Assembly (NCBI RefSeq): GCF_017876095.1
Contig: NZ_JAGINM010000020.1
Coordinates: 85,668 to 149,667, forward strand
Length of the DNA: 64,000 bases
From: Azospirillum agricola
GTDB lineage: Bacteria > Pseudomonadota > Alphaproteobacteria > Azospirillales > Azospirillaceae
Direction: 5' to 3'
Notes under the pieces: generated by a model
What the model saw: only the letters and a program-made list of their open reading frames with translations
Told to the model about the DNA's origin: nothing
Databases searched by the model: none
Shown: piece after piece, positions 31,681 to 40,991 of the stretch
Position numbering within the stretch: the first letter of the stretch is position 1
How the letters are laid out: each line of letters opens with the position of its first letter
Position numbers and translations under genes: made by a program

Positions 31681-34359
31681 ATGCGCCCGAAGTCCAGCAA
31701 CCGTCTGACGCCGGCCGTCGATCTCCAGGCGTTGCTGGTCCGCGCCGTGACGTTGCACCAGAACGGCCGGCTGGCCGAGGCGGCCCCCCTCTATGAGCAG
31801 GTGCTGCGGCGGAATCCCGGACAGGTCGACGCGCTGCATCTTCTGGGCCTGATCCGTGGGCGGAACGGCGACCCGGACGGCGGCATCGAGCTGATCCGCC
31901 GGGCGGTGAAGGGCGACGGAGGGCAGCCGGCCTTCCACGCCAGCCTCGCCGGCCTGCTGGAGGGCGCCGGCCGCTGGGCCGAGGCCGCGGACTCCCACGC
32001 CGCCGCCGCGCGCCTCGCCCCGCTCGCCCCGGACCACCACCGGCGGGAGGGAGCGGCGCGCGCCGAGGCCGGGCAGCCCGGCCCGGCGGCGGCGGCCTTC
32101 CGGCGCCATCTCGCCCTGCTGCCCGGCGAGGCCGGCAGCGCGCTGGGGCTGGGCGACGCGCTCCAGGATCTCGGGCGGCCGCTGCCCGCCGCCGTCTGGT
32201 ACGGCCGGGCCCTCGCCCTGACACCGGGATCGACGCTGGCCGCCTACAACCGGGGCGTCGCGCTGCGCGACGCCGGGCGTCGGGCCGACGCGCTGGCCGC
32301 CTTCCAGGTCGCGGCGCGGACGGCCCCGGCCCTGCTCCAGGCGCGCGAGCAGATCCTGGCCCTCGGCCATGCCAACGGCGACCCGCGCGTCGCGGCGGCG
32401 GGCGGGCGCCCGCTGCTGGCGCTGGTTCCCGACCACGCGGAGGCGGCGAAGCTCCTCGGCGCCGCGCTGGCGCGGGCAGCCGGGCCGGCGGCGGACCGCG
32501 AGGTGGGGGTGCGCTGGCTCGCCCGCGCCGCCGCGCTGCGTCCCGGCGAAACCGACGCGCCGCTGGCGCTGGCGACGGCCCTGCTGGACGACAGGCCCGC
32601 CGACGCGGCCGGCTGGTTCCGCCGCGCGCTGGCGCTGGCGCCCGCTTCGGCCACGGCGCTGTCCGGGCTGGGGCTGGCGCTCGCCGCGCAGGGGGCGGAG
32701 GACGCCGCACGTCGGGCGGCGCGTCGGGCGGCGCGCGCCGCGCCGGGCGACGCCGACATCGCCGCCAACGCCGGCTCCATCCTCCACCGGGCCAGGCGAG
32801 ACGCGGAGGCGGAGGCGTGGTACCGGCGGGCGCTGACGCTGGCCCCCGGCAACGCGATGGGCTGGATCAACAGCGGCGCCCAGCGCCTCGACGGCGGCGC
32901 CTTCGAGGAGGCGATCCCGCTCTACGCCCGCGCCCTGGCGCTCGGCGCCGGGCATCACGAGGCGCTGGCCCGTTCCAACCTCGGCGCCGCGCTGATGGCG
33001 CTGGGCCGCAACGCCGAAGCGGTGGAGGCGTTCCGGGCCGCGCTGGCGATCCGGCCGGGCGACGCGGCGATCCGCTCCAACCTGCTGTTCTGCCTGTGCT
33101 TCGTCGCCGACGCCCCGCCCGACGCCGTGTTCGAGGAGCATCGCCGCTTCGAGCGCTTCGTGGCGCCGGTTCCGCTTCCGGAACCCAGCTTCGCCGCGAC
33201 CGCCCGCGATCCGGAGCGCCGGCTGCGCGTCGGCTACCTGTCGCCGGACTTCCAGCGCTACCCCGGCCCCGGCTACCACTTCCTGCTGCCGCTGCTCGAA
33301 CGGCACGACCGCGCGGCGGTCGAGGTGACCGGCTATTACAACGACCGGCGCGAGGACGAGGCCACCGCGCGCTTCAAGGCGGCGGCCGACCGCTGGCGCG
33401 GCGTCGCCGGCCTGTCGGACGCCGAGCTGGAACGGCTGGTCCGCGACGACGGCATCGACCTGCTGGTCGATTGCGGCGGGCACATGTCGCGCAACCGCAT
33501 GCCGCTGTTCCTGCGCCGCCCGGCTCCGCTCCAGCTCAGCCTGCCGCTCTACCCCAACACCACCGGCCTGACGGCGATGGATTACCAGCTCGCCGACCCG
33601 CGCATCGCCCCGCCCTCCGCCCCCTGTTTCGCCGACGCGCGGCACAGCGAGAAGCTGATCCGCCTGCCGGACTGCGTGCTGTGCTACCGCCCGGCGGACT
33701 CGGCCTTCGTTCCGCCCTTCCGCCCGCCGGCCGAGACGGCGGGGGTGTTCACCTTCGCCTCCTTCAACAACGTCACCAAGGTCGACGCCGCGACCATCGC
33801 CCTGTGGGCCCGGCTGCTGCGCGCGGCCCCCGAGGCGCGGCTGCTGCTGAAATGGCGCGGGCTGGGCGGCGGCAACGGAAGCGGGCTGGAGCGCCGGCTG
33901 CTCGCCGCCTTCGCCGCCGAAGGCGTGGGGGCGGAACGGCTGCTCCTGCGCGGCATCACCCCCGACCCCTACGAGGATTACGTCCGCGCCGACGTGGCCC
34001 TCGACCCGGTCTTCGCCAACGGCGGGACGACGATCTGCGACGCGCTGTGGATGGGGGTGCCGGTGCTGAACCGGGCGGGCGCGGCGACCATCTCGCGCTG
34101 GGGCGCCACCCTGCTGCACACGGTCGGGCTCGACGCGCTGGTGACGGAGAGCGACGAGGAGTATCTCGCCCTCGGCGTCCGTCTCGCCACCGACCGCGCC
34201 TTCCTGGCGGATCTGCGGGCGGATCTGCGCGGACGGGTGGCGGCCTCCCCGTTGATGGACGAGGCCGGCTACGCCCGCGCGGTCGAGGCCGGGTTCCGCG
34301 CGGCGTGGCGGCGCTGGTGCGCCGGCCTGCCCCCCGCCGCCATCGACCTGTCCCGCTGA
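31681..34359 (+). CDS. TPR protein with SPINDLY/O-GlcNAc-transferase-like domain
   Basis: The protein has 892 residues. About twelve TPR-like units fill residues 13 to 470, each with the pattern A-x-x-x-x-G-x-x-x-x-A (for example LHQNGRLAEAAPLYEQVLRR). The GT41 part follows: LRVGYLSPDFQRYPGPGYHF, DGIDLLVDCGGHMSRNRMPL, APLQLSLPLYPNTTGLTAMD, VFTFASFNNVTKVDAATIAL and VALDPVFANGGTTICDALWM. Such bacterial proteins glycosylate proteins or act in surface polysaccharide work. The GT9-like gene follows seven bases away on the opposite strand. Confidence 0.9.
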   Translation: MRPKSSNRLTPAVDLQALLVRAVTLHQNGRLAEAAPLYEQVLRRNPGQVDALHLLGLIRGRNGDPDGGIELIRRAVKGDGGQPAFHASLAGLLEGAGRWAEAADSHAAAARLAPLAPDHHRREGAARAEAGQPGPAAAAFRRHLALLPGEAGSALGLGDALQDLGRPLPAAVWYGRALALTPGSTLAAYNRGVALRDAGRRADALAAFQVAARTAPALLQAREQILALGHANGDPRVAAAGGRPLLALVPDHAEAAKLLGAALARAAGPAADREVGVRWLARAAALRPGETDAPLALATALLDDRPADAAGWFRRALALAPASATALSGLGLALAAQGAEDAARRAARRAARAAPGDADIAANAGSILHRARRDAEAEAWYRRALTLAPGNAMGWINSGAQRLDGGAFEEAIPLYARALALGAGHHEALARSNLGAALMALGRNAEAVEAFRAALAIRPGDAAIRSNLLFCLCFVADAPPDAVFEEHRRFERFVAPVPLPEPSFAATARDPERRLRVGYLSPDFQRYPGPGYHFLLPLLERHDRAAVEVTGYYNDRREDEATARFKAAADRWRGVAGLSDAELERLVRDDGIDLLVDCGGHMSRNRMPLFLRRPAPLQLSLPLYPNTTGLTAMDYQLADPRIAPPSAPCFADARHSEKLIRLPDCVLCYRPADSAFVPPFRPPAETAGVFTFASFNNVTKVDAATIALWARLLRAAPEARLLLKWRGLGGGNGSGLERRLLAAFAAEGVGAERLLLRGITPDPYEDYVRADVALDPVFANGGTTICDALWMGVPVLNRAGAATISRWGATLLHTVGLDALVTESDEEYLALGVRLATDRAFLADLRADLRGRVAASPLMDEAGYARAVEAGFRAAWRRWCAGLPPAAIDLSR

Positions 34360-34366
34360 GGTCAGC

Positions 34367-35560
34367 TCAGCGGCGCGGCGCGCGTCCGTCCAGCGTCCGT
34401 GCAAGAAAGCCGGCAACCCGCGCCGCCGCCGTGGCGGGATCGATGGCGGCGATGCAATGGGACTCCGACGACAGGCATTTGTCGGTGCAGGGCGCCGTGG
34501 CGTGCGGCGGCTGGAGGACGAGCACGTCCCGTCCCCAGGGGCGGAAGCGCTCCGGCGCGTAGGGGCTCCGCGGATCGCCCCCCTCCGGCTGGCAGAACAG
34601 GACGGCCACCGGCGTGCCCACCGCCGCGGCCATGTGCGCGGGTCCGGTGTCCACCGCCAGCAGCGCGTCGGCGGCGGCGATGACCGCCGCGGCCTCGCGG
34701 ACGCCGGTGCGCCCGGTCAGGTCGAGCGTCGCGCAGGGCAGCGCGGCCGACAGGCTCGCCGCGCGCGACGCTCCGTCGACGGTTCCCAGCAGGACGGCCC
34801 CGTCGATTCCCAGCTCGCGGATGGTCTGGCCGGCCAGGGCCGCGAAACGGTCGATCGGGTAGTTCTTGCGGGGAATGACGGTGGTCGGCGCGACCGCAAG
34901 GAGACGGCGCGGTCTCCCGCCGGAGAATCCGCCGAGCAGGCCGTCGGCGGCCTCCCGCTCGGCGGCGGTCAGATGTAGGTCCACCACCCCGCCGCCGGGG
35001 TCGGCGGCGCCCAGCGCCGCCAGAAGATCGAGGTTGCGCTCGACCTCGTGACGCACCGGCCCGGCGGCCAGCGGATGGGTGTAGGCGGCGTCGAAGCCCC
35101 GGTTGCCCTCGGCCTTCCAGGGCGTCACCCTTTCCGAATAGCCCAGCCGGACCGGCGCGCGGCTGGCCGCCGCCAGGGTCGCGGCGCCGTTGCGGTCGAC
35201 GTCGAAGCGCGGGGTGACGACAAGATCGAAACCGGCGCGGAAGGCGGCGGCGAAGGCCTGCAACTCGTCCGGCGTGCGCCCTCGGAAACTGAACCGCCCA
35301 CCCGCCACGTCGCCCACCGGCGTCACCAGCGCGTCCACGTCCGGACAGCCGTCGGCCAGGGCCAGGACGGGAGCGGTGACCGCCATCATGATCCGCGCCT
35401 GCGGGGCGGCGGCCCGCAGGCCGCGCAGGAACGGCGTGACGAGGATGAAATCGCCCAGCTCGTCGAGCTTGATGACGAGGATGCGGGCGGCGCGTTTCAA
35501 CGTTTCGGGCGGAATGGGCACCCAGGTCGAAGCCGGGGTGGACGCTGGTGACGCGGTCAT
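34367..35560 (-). CDS. Glycosyltransferase family 9 protein (heptosyltransferase-like)
   Basis: The protein has 397 residues, with ILVIKLDELGDFILVTPFLR the GT9 N-terminal motif and ALLAVDTGPAHMAAAVGTPV the donor-binding motif near residue 310, then LFCQPEGGDPRSPYAPERFR. GT9 enzymes add heptose or related sugars to LPS core. The ATG at 35560 is chosen because the upstream frame is not protein-like. It converges on the SPINDLY-type gene and diverges from the next gene. Confidence 0.9.
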   Translation of the reverse strand: MTASPASTPASTWVPIPPETLKRAARILVIKLDELGDFILVTPFLRGLRAAAPQARIMMAVTAPVLALADGCPDVDALVTPVGDVAGGRFSFRGRTPDELQAFAAAFRAGFDLVVTPRFDVDRNGAATLAAASRAPVRLGYSERVTPWKAEGNRGFDAAYTHPLAAGPVRHEVERNLDLLAALGAADPGGGVVDLHLTAAEREAADGLLGGFSGGRPRRLLAVAPTTVIPRKNYPIDRFAALAGQTIRELGIDGAVLLGTVDGASRAASLSAALPCATLDLTGRTGVREAAAVIAAADALLAVDTGPAHMAAAVGTPVAVLFCQPEGGDPRSPYAPERFRPWGRDVLVLQPPHATAPCTDKCLSSESHCIAAIDPATAAARVAGFLARTLDGRAPRR

Positions 35561-35803
35561 GCGCTGGGTGGTCCGCTGCGCGGGAGGGAAACGGCCGGAG
35601 GCGGAAGGCCGCCGGGCCCTTCCAGCATGGCGGCGGGGCGCCGGACGGACAAGCGGGAAAAGCCGCGTCCCGGGCCGCGTCCCGGCAATCGCCGGAGGGC
35701 CGCTCGACCCTCTTGCATCGGAAGGGGCGCCGCAGGATGATCGCCGCCCTGCTTGCGGGGGCGCGTCGCCGGTCGGCCCGCCGAGGAATCGAGGGGGGAT
35801 CCG

Positions 35804-36826
35804 ATGAGCGGCCCGACCATCCACGTCTCCTTCCCGATGGGGCCGGACGCCTACCCGGCGGCCGCGCTGCACTGGCATGCCCAGCTCAGCCATTTCGTCT
35901 TCCACGCGCTGGCCCGGCGCTTCGGGGGGCGGGTGGCCTTCTCGCCCTGGGAAGCACCGCTGGAGCCGCGGGGACGCGACGTGCTGGTGTCCTTCACCCC
36001 CCACCCGGCATTGCGGACGTGGAAGCGGTCGGTCCTGATCGAGAATTCCAACTTCGACGTGGACAAGTGGCGGCACGCCGCCTTCCGCCGCCACGGGCTG
36101 AACGCCCCGGTCGATTCGGTGGCGGAAGCCGACGGCTGGCTGCGCGGCCAGTACGCGCTGGTGGTGCTGAGCAACGACGTGGCGATCCGCCGCGTCGCGG
36201 CGCGCGACCCGCAGGTCGCCGCGTGCCACGATCACATGGCGTCGATGGCCCGCGTCCTGTCGGTCCATCCGCACCCGATCGACAAAGCGGAGTTCTCCCG
36301 CCTGCACGGCGCCGTTCCGATCCCGCCCAAGGTGCGGATGCTGGTCTATCACGGCGGCCCCCGCAAGAACTCGGCGGAGCTGATCGCCACCCTGCGCGAT
36401 CTCGGCCTGCGGGAGAACGCCGATTTCAGCGTCGTGCCCTACGTGGACAAGAAGCGGGCCGACCTGATGGCCTTCCTGCGCCAGCATTTCCAGATCGTCG
36501 CCAACACCTCCTTCTCGGAAACCGGGCCGATCAACATGATCGAGTATCTGCTGTCGGGATTCGCCGTCTACGGCCACGACGACTGGTGGGACGGCACCGG
36601 GAACGCGGACTTCACCTGGTCCTACGACCCGGCGCTGATGGAGCGCAACCGCGCCGGCCTGCGGCGCATCTTCCACGAACTGGGTCCCGAGGGCGTCGCG
36701 CGGGAGCAGGAGCGCGTGCGCAACGCCTTCCTGGAGCGCCGCGACAACGACTGGCCGGCGCTGCTCGGCCCGGTCGTCGCCCATGTCGAGGCCCTGCTCG
36801 ATTCCGATCATCCGGGCCGGGTGTGA
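35804..36826 (+). CDS. Putative glycosyltransferase-like protein, unknown family
   Basis: The product has 340 residues; the ATG follows GAGGGGGGATC. It reads as two alpha/beta domains: the first to about residue 160 (TIHVSFPMGPDAYP, RDVLVSFTPHPALRTWKRSV), the second with VRMLVYHGGPRKNSAELIAT and a donor-site-like ANTSFSETGPINMIEYLLSG near residue 230. The E-T-G-P-x-x-x-I-E-x-L-x-x-G element resembles GT-B C-terminal domains. Next to the GT41 and GT9 genes it may take part in the same surface glycan work. No family name is assigned. Confidence 0.6.
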   Translation: MSGPTIHVSFPMGPDAYPAAALHWHAQLSHFVFHALARRFGGRVAFSPWEAPLEPRGRDVLVSFTPHPALRTWKRSVLIENSNFDVDKWRHAAFRRHGLNAPVDSVAEADGWLRGQYALVVLSNDVAIRRVAARDPQVAACHDHMASMARVLSVHPHPIDKAEFSRLHGAVPIPPKVRMLVYHGGPRKNSAELIATLRDLGLRENADFSVVPYVDKKRADLMAFLRQHFQIVANTSFSETGPINMIEYLLSGFAVYGHDDWWDGTGNADFTWSYDPALMERNRAGLRRIFHELGPEGVAREQERVRNAFLERRDNDWPALLGPVVAHVEALLDSDHPGRV

Positions 36827-36908
36827 GACGCGCGGGGCCGGCCCGCCCCCGGTCCGAAAGGCGTTACCGGTACAACGCGCCGGTCGGTCCGCCGCCGGCC
36901 GCCGCGGC

Positions 36909-37760
36909 TCAGATCATCGCCAGCGGCCGTTTGCGGCGCGGCGGCGGAAAGGCCGCGTCGATGTCGGCGACGTCCTGAACGGTCAGCGTCAGGCCGGCCG
37001 CCGCCGCGTTCTCGACGGCGTGCTGCGGGGTGCCCGCCTTGGGGATGGCGAGCACCCCGCCCTCGCGCAGCGCCCAGGCCAGCGCCACCTGCGCCGGGGT
37101 GGCGCCGTGGCGGCGCGCCACGCCGGCCAGCGCCGCCGAGCCCAGCAGGGCGCCGCCCTGCCCGACCGGCGAATAGGCCATCACCGGCATGCGGCGCGTG
37201 TGCTGCCACGGCAGCAGATCGAACTCGATGCCCCGGTGTTCGGGGTTGTAGAGCACCTGGTTGACGGCACAGGCGTTCAGAGCGGCGGTGCCGCCCCCCA
37301 ACTCCTCGCCCAGTTCCTCCAGGTCGTCGACGTCGAAGTTCGACACGCCCCAGCGGGCGATCTTGCCGGCGGCGCGCAGGGCTTCGAACGCCTCCACCGT
37401 CTCGGCCAGCGGCACCCCGCCGCGCCAGTGCAGCAGATAGAGGTCGATGCGCTCGACCCCCAGCCGCTTCAGGCTGCGCTCGCAGGCGGCGAGGGTGCCG
37501 GCGCGCGAGGCGTTGCTCGGCAGCAGCTTGGTCACCAGGAACAGCCCGTCGCGGCGGCCGGCGACGGCTTCGCCCACCAGCTCCTCGGAAGCGCCGTCGC
37601 CGTACATCTCGGCGGTGTCGATCAGGGTCATCCCATGCTCGATGCCGGCCTGGAGGGCGGCGATTTCCGAACGCCGCCGGCCGGGATGCTCCCCCATCAT
37701 CCAGGTGCCTTGGCCGAGCACCGGAACGGACGCGCCGTCCGGCAGGGTGATGCGCTTCAT
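36909..37760 (-). CDS. Aldo/keto reductase
   Basis: The enzyme has 283 residues. The catalytic tetrad is visible: D in MTLIDTAEMYGDGASEELVG, Y in the same stretch, K in LFLVTKLLPSNAS and H in IDLYLLHWRGGVPL. W-G-V-S-N-F, QVLYNPEHRG and IPKAGTPQHAVENAAA complete the barrel and cofactor loop. It reduces aldehydes or ketones with NADPH. It stands alone on the minus strand. Confidence 0.93.
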   Translation of the reverse strand: MKRITLPDGASVPVLGQGTWMMGEHPGRRRSEIAALQAGIEHGMTLIDTAEMYGDGASEELVGEAVAGRRDGLFLVTKLLPSNASRAGTLAACERSLKRLGVERIDLYLLHWRGGVPLAETVEAFEALRAAGKIARWGVSNFDVDDLEELGEELGGGTAALNACAVNQVLYNPEHRGIEFDLLPWQHTRRMPVMAYSPVGQGGALLGSAALAGVARRHGATPAQVALAWALREGGVLAIPKAGTPQHAVENAAAAGLTLTVQDVADIDAAFPPPRRKRPLAMI

Positions 37761-37943
37761 GACGGGGCTCCCGCTGTGACTGGAGGCTTCGGCCGGAGAC
37801 TGCGACCGGCCCCAGGCTGGCGCGCGACCGCGCCATTGTCGATTCCCTCTTCGGGGGCTGGGCTCCTTTTCCGCGAGATGGAACGGACGCCGGCCCCCTC
37901 GTCCCCGATGTGCTGGTGCCCCGGCGCGGTTCGGCGCGAGCGG

Positions 37944-38693
37944 CTACCGCGCCGCCCGGTCCGCGGACGAATGGTCCGCGAACGGGTAGCGCAAGGTTTC
38001 GCGCGCGTAGGCCTCGACATAGGCCATCAGCCGGTCCGACGCCGCCGCCGCCGCCTCCACGTCGCTCTTGTGGATCGCCAGCATCAGCTCGGCGTGGGTC
38101 CGCGCGCCGTCCTCCAGGCTGCCCGAATGGGCGTGGTGGTTCTGGAACCAGAAGCGCCGCGACAGCGACCGCAGGGGGCGGATGGTCTGGGTCGCCACCG
38201 GGTTGCGGGCGCACTGGTCGAGAAGCTGGTTGACCTCCTGGTCGAGATGCATGAAACGCATCCCGTCCTCCGACCGGGCGGCGTCCAGCATCTCGCCGGC
38301 GATGGCCCGGCAGCGCTCCCGCTCCGCCGGCAGGGCGTAGCGGGCGGCGCGGCGGGCGATCAGCCGCTCCAGTTCGCGGCGGACGTCCAGCACATAGAGC
38401 TGGAGCTTGACGTCCACCTCGGTGACCATGATCCCGCGCGAGGGCACGATGGTGACCATGCCGTCCAGCTCCAGCCGCTTCAGCGCCTCGCGGACCGGCG
38501 TGCGGCCGATGCCGGTCTGGGCGCTGAGCTGCTTTTCGGAGACGAAGCCGCGCGGCGGCAGGATGCCGGACACGATCAGTTCCTCGATCGCGGCGTAGGC
38601 CTGGTCGGCCATCGACGCGAACCCGGCCGGCGCCGTCTCGGCCTGCCCGGTTTCGATCCGCCCAGCGTCCGTCTGGTTGCCCGCATCCGTCAC
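37944..38693 (-). CDS. GntR-family regulator, FCD type
   Basis: The protein has 249 residues. The winged helix is at about 28 to 95 (AYAAIEELIVSGILPPRGFV, EKQLSAQTGIGRTPVREALK, RLELDGMVTIVPSRGIMV) and the FCD effector domain follows with the metal-site histidines spread in MHLDQEVNQLL, NHHAHSGS and HAELMLAIHKSD. Upstream DNA (38699 to 38750) is a run of near repeats of CCTGTCCYCGGC. It may control the adjacent PhyH/ACAD catabolic cluster; position suggests this but no site proves it. Confidence 0.9.
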   Translation of the reverse strand: MTDAGNQTDAGRIETGQAETAPAGFASMADQAYAAIEELIVSGILPPRGFVSEKQLSAQTGIGRTPVREALKRLELDGMVTIVPSRGIMVTEVDVKLQLYVLDVRRELERLIARRAARYALPAERERCRAIAGEMLDAARSEDGMRFMHLDQEVNQLLDQCARNPVATQTIRPLRSLSRRFWFQNHHAHSGSLEDGARTHAELMLAIHKSDVEAAAAASDRLMAYVEAYARETLRYPFADHSSADRAAR

Positions 38694-38807
38694 GGCACCG
38701 CTCCCGTCCCTGTCCCCGGCCCTGTCCTCGGCCTTGTCCCCGGTCCTGGCTTAACGCGCCCGGGCCGGGGACGCAAGACATGGCCGACCACGCACGCCGC
38801 CCCCTGC

Positions 38808-40109
38808 TCAGGGCTTGGCGGCGGACGCGGCGTTGCGGACCAGGGGACACTCGCTTTCCGCCAGCGGCCGGGCGGCGTCGGCCGCCGCGACGGTGCCGAG
38901 CTGCTTGTAATAGTCCCACGGCCCCTTCGATTCCGCCGGGGTCTTCACCTCGAACAGATACATGTCGCGCAGCACCCGGCCATCCTCGCGGATGCGCCCG
39001 TCCCTGGTCATGAAGTCGTTGATCGGCGTGTCGCGCATCGTCTTCATCACCGCCGCCGTCTCCGACGTCCCGGCCGCCTTGACCGCCTTCAGGTAATGGG
39101 TGATGGCACCGTAGTTGCCGGCCTGCACCATGGTCGGCATCCGCCCGGTCCGCTCGAAGAAGCGCTTGGAGAAGGCCCGCGTCCCCTCGTTCTGGTCCCA
39201 GTAGAAGGATTCGGTCAGCACCAGCCCCTGCGCCGTCGCCAGCCCCAGCGCGTGGATGTCGGACAGGAACATCAGCAACCCGGCCAGCTTCTGGCCCTGC
39301 TGGGTGACGCCGAACTCGGCCGCCTGCTTGACGGTGTTGATCAGGTCGCCGCCGGCGTTGGCCAGCCCGACGACCTTCGCCTTGCTCGACTGCGCCTGGA
39401 GCAGGTAGGACGAGAAGTCGGCGCTGTTCAGCGGGTGGCGCGCCGCCCCCAGCACCTTGCCGCCGGCCCCGGTGACGAAGGCGGCGGTGTCGCGCTCCAG
39501 CGACAGGCCGAAGGAATAGTCGAGCGTGATGAAGTACCAGCTGTCGCCGCCCTGCTTGACCATGGTCTTGCCGGTGCCGGCGGCCAGCGCGTAGGTGTCG
39601 TAGACCCAGTGGATGCCGTTGGGCGAGCAGGCCTTGCCGGTGAAGTCCGACGAGCCGCCGGCGGTGCCGAAGACGATCTTGTTCTTGCGCCGGGTCAGCT
39701 CCTGGATCGCCAGCATCACCGCCGAGTTGGGCAGGTCGATGATGACCTCGACGTTCTTGTTGTCGTACCAGTCGGCGGCGATCTGGGTGCCGACATCGGC
39801 CTTGTTCTGGTGGTCGGCGGCCAGCACCTCGACCGGGCGGCCGAGCACCGAGGCGCCGAAATCCTCCACCGCCATCTTGACCGCCTCGACGCTGCCGCGC
39901 CCGCTGAGGTCGGCCAGCGAGCCCGACAGGTCGGTCAGCACGCCGATGCGGATCGGCCCGGCCGCGGCCGGGGTGGAGGCGGCGGCCGGCTGGGCGGCGC
40001 CGGACTGGGCCGCCGCCGAGGCGGCCGGCCAGAAGGACCCGCCGAGCGCCAGGACGGCCGTGGCCGCCAGGAGCGCGCGCGCGATGGGCTTCGACACGGG
40101 CTTGTTCAT
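38808..40109 (-). CDS. ABC substrate-binding protein, branched-chain amino-acid/amide type
   Basis: The protein has 433 residues. It starts with a signal peptide (ALLAATAVLALGGSFWPAAS) ending near residue 35 at A-A-A-Q. The Peripla_BP_6 fold follows with IRIGVLTDLSGSLADLSGRG, PVEVLAADHQNKADVGTQIA and KVLGAARHPLNSADFSSYLL. Ligands in this family are amino acids, amides or aromatic acids. No permease or ATPase gene lies next to it, which is odd. It is the last gene of the minus-strand catabolic cluster. Confidence 0.92.
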   Translation of the reverse strand: MNKPVSKPIARALLAATAVLALGGSFWPAASAAAQSGAAQPAAASTPAAAGPIRIGVLTDLSGSLADLSGRGSVEAVKMAVEDFGASVLGRPVEVLAADHQNKADVGTQIAADWYDNKNVEVIIDLPNSAVMLAIQELTRRKNKIVFGTAGGSSDFTGKACSPNGIHWVYDTYALAAGTGKTMVKQGGDSWYFITLDYSFGLSLERDTAAFVTGAGGKVLGAARHPLNSADFSSYLLQAQSSKAKVVGLANAGGDLINTVKQAAEFGVTQQGQKLAGLLMFLSDIHALGLATAQGLVLTESFYWDQNEGTRAFSKRFFERTGRMPTMVQAGNYGAITHYLKAVKAAGTSETAAVMKTMRDTPINDFMTRDGRIREDGRVLRDMYLFEVKTPAESKGPWDYYKQLGTVAAADAARPLAESECPLVRNAASAAKP

Positions 40110-40151
40110 GATCGTCCCTCCCTCTCTGTTGTGCGTGTGGGCGTCTCGTCC

Positions 40152-40991
40152 TTATTTTTCTTCTTTGGATGCCGCTGCTTGCGGCGCCGGCCCCGCCGCC
40201 GCGATGGCGAGGCGGGATTCCTCCCCGGCGTGGCAGATGCCCTGGAGCGCCGCCGCCATGTCCAGCATGGTCGGCAGATCGACCCGCCCGGCCTGCTGGA
40301 GCATGCGCTTGGTCATCCGCACCGCCTCCGGCGGGTTGGCGGCGATCCCCCCGGCCAGGGCGAGTGCCACGGGCAGCAGATCCCCGTCGGGCACGACGCG
40401 GGAGACGAGCCCCAGCGCCAGGGCCTCCGCCCCGCTCACCGCGCGGCCGGTGAAGGCCAGCTCGGCGGCGACCGCCGGGCCGGCGACGCGCGACAGGAAC
40501 CACAGGCCGCCGTCGCCCGAGATCAGCCCGAGCTTGACGAAGTTGGAGCTGATGCGCGCCGACTCGCCCGCGACGCGCAGGTCGCACATGAAGACCAGAT
40601 CGCAGCCGGCGCCATAGGCCGCGCCGTTGATGGCGGCGATCACCGGAACCTCCAGCGCCGCCATGGCGCGGGGGATGCGCTGCACACCCTCGCGGTAGGC
40701 GTTGCGCACCTGGTCGGCCGGGCCGCCGAACATGCCGCGCCGGTTGCGGATGTCATGGATGTTGCCGCCGGCGCTGAAAGCCTTGCCGGCCCCGGTCAGC
40801 ACCAGCGCGCGGACGCTCCGGTCGGCCCCGACCGCCTCCAGCGCCGCCACCAGCGCGTCCAGCACCGGCGGGTCGGTCACCGCGTTGCGGGTCCTCGGCG
40901 CGTCGAGCGTCAGGATCGCCACGGCGCCACGGCGCTCCAGCCGGACGGTGCCGGCGTCCTCGGAGCAAGGAGTCTCGGTTGCGTCACTCAT
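40152..40991 (-). CDS. Enoyl-CoA hydratase/isomerase (crotonase)
   Basis: The enzyme has 279 residues. VAILTLDAPRTRNAVTDPPV opens the fold, GKAFSAGGNIHDI forms the first oxyanion-hole part and INGAAYGAGCDLVFMCDLRV the second; the usual catalytic glutamate region reads FVKLGLISGDGGLWFLSRVA, where the position normally E is G or D, so hydratase chemistry is not assured. A stop-start overlap of eight bases joins it to the dehydrogenase gene. It acts on a CoA thioester in the same pathway. Confidence 0.88.
   Translation of the reverse strand: MSDATETPCSEDAGTVRLERRGAVAILTLDAPRTRNAVTDPPVLDALVAALEAVGADRSVRALVLTGAGKAFSAGGNIHDIRNRRGMFGGPADQVRNAYREGVQRIPRAMAALEVPVIAAINGAAYGAGCDLVFMCDLRVAGESARISSNFVKLGLISGDGGLWFLSRVAGPAVAAELAFTGRAVSGAEALALGLVSRVVPDGDLLPVALALAGGIAANPPEAVRMTKRMLQQAGRVDLPTMLDMAAALQGICHAGEESRLAIAAAGPAPQAAASKEEK

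Noticed and set aside
38699..38750. Tandem CCTGTCCYCGGC units upstream of the GntR gene as a mobile repeat
   Set aside because: Only about three imperfect units are present and no second copy was noticed elsewhere; it is probably a local slippage repeat.
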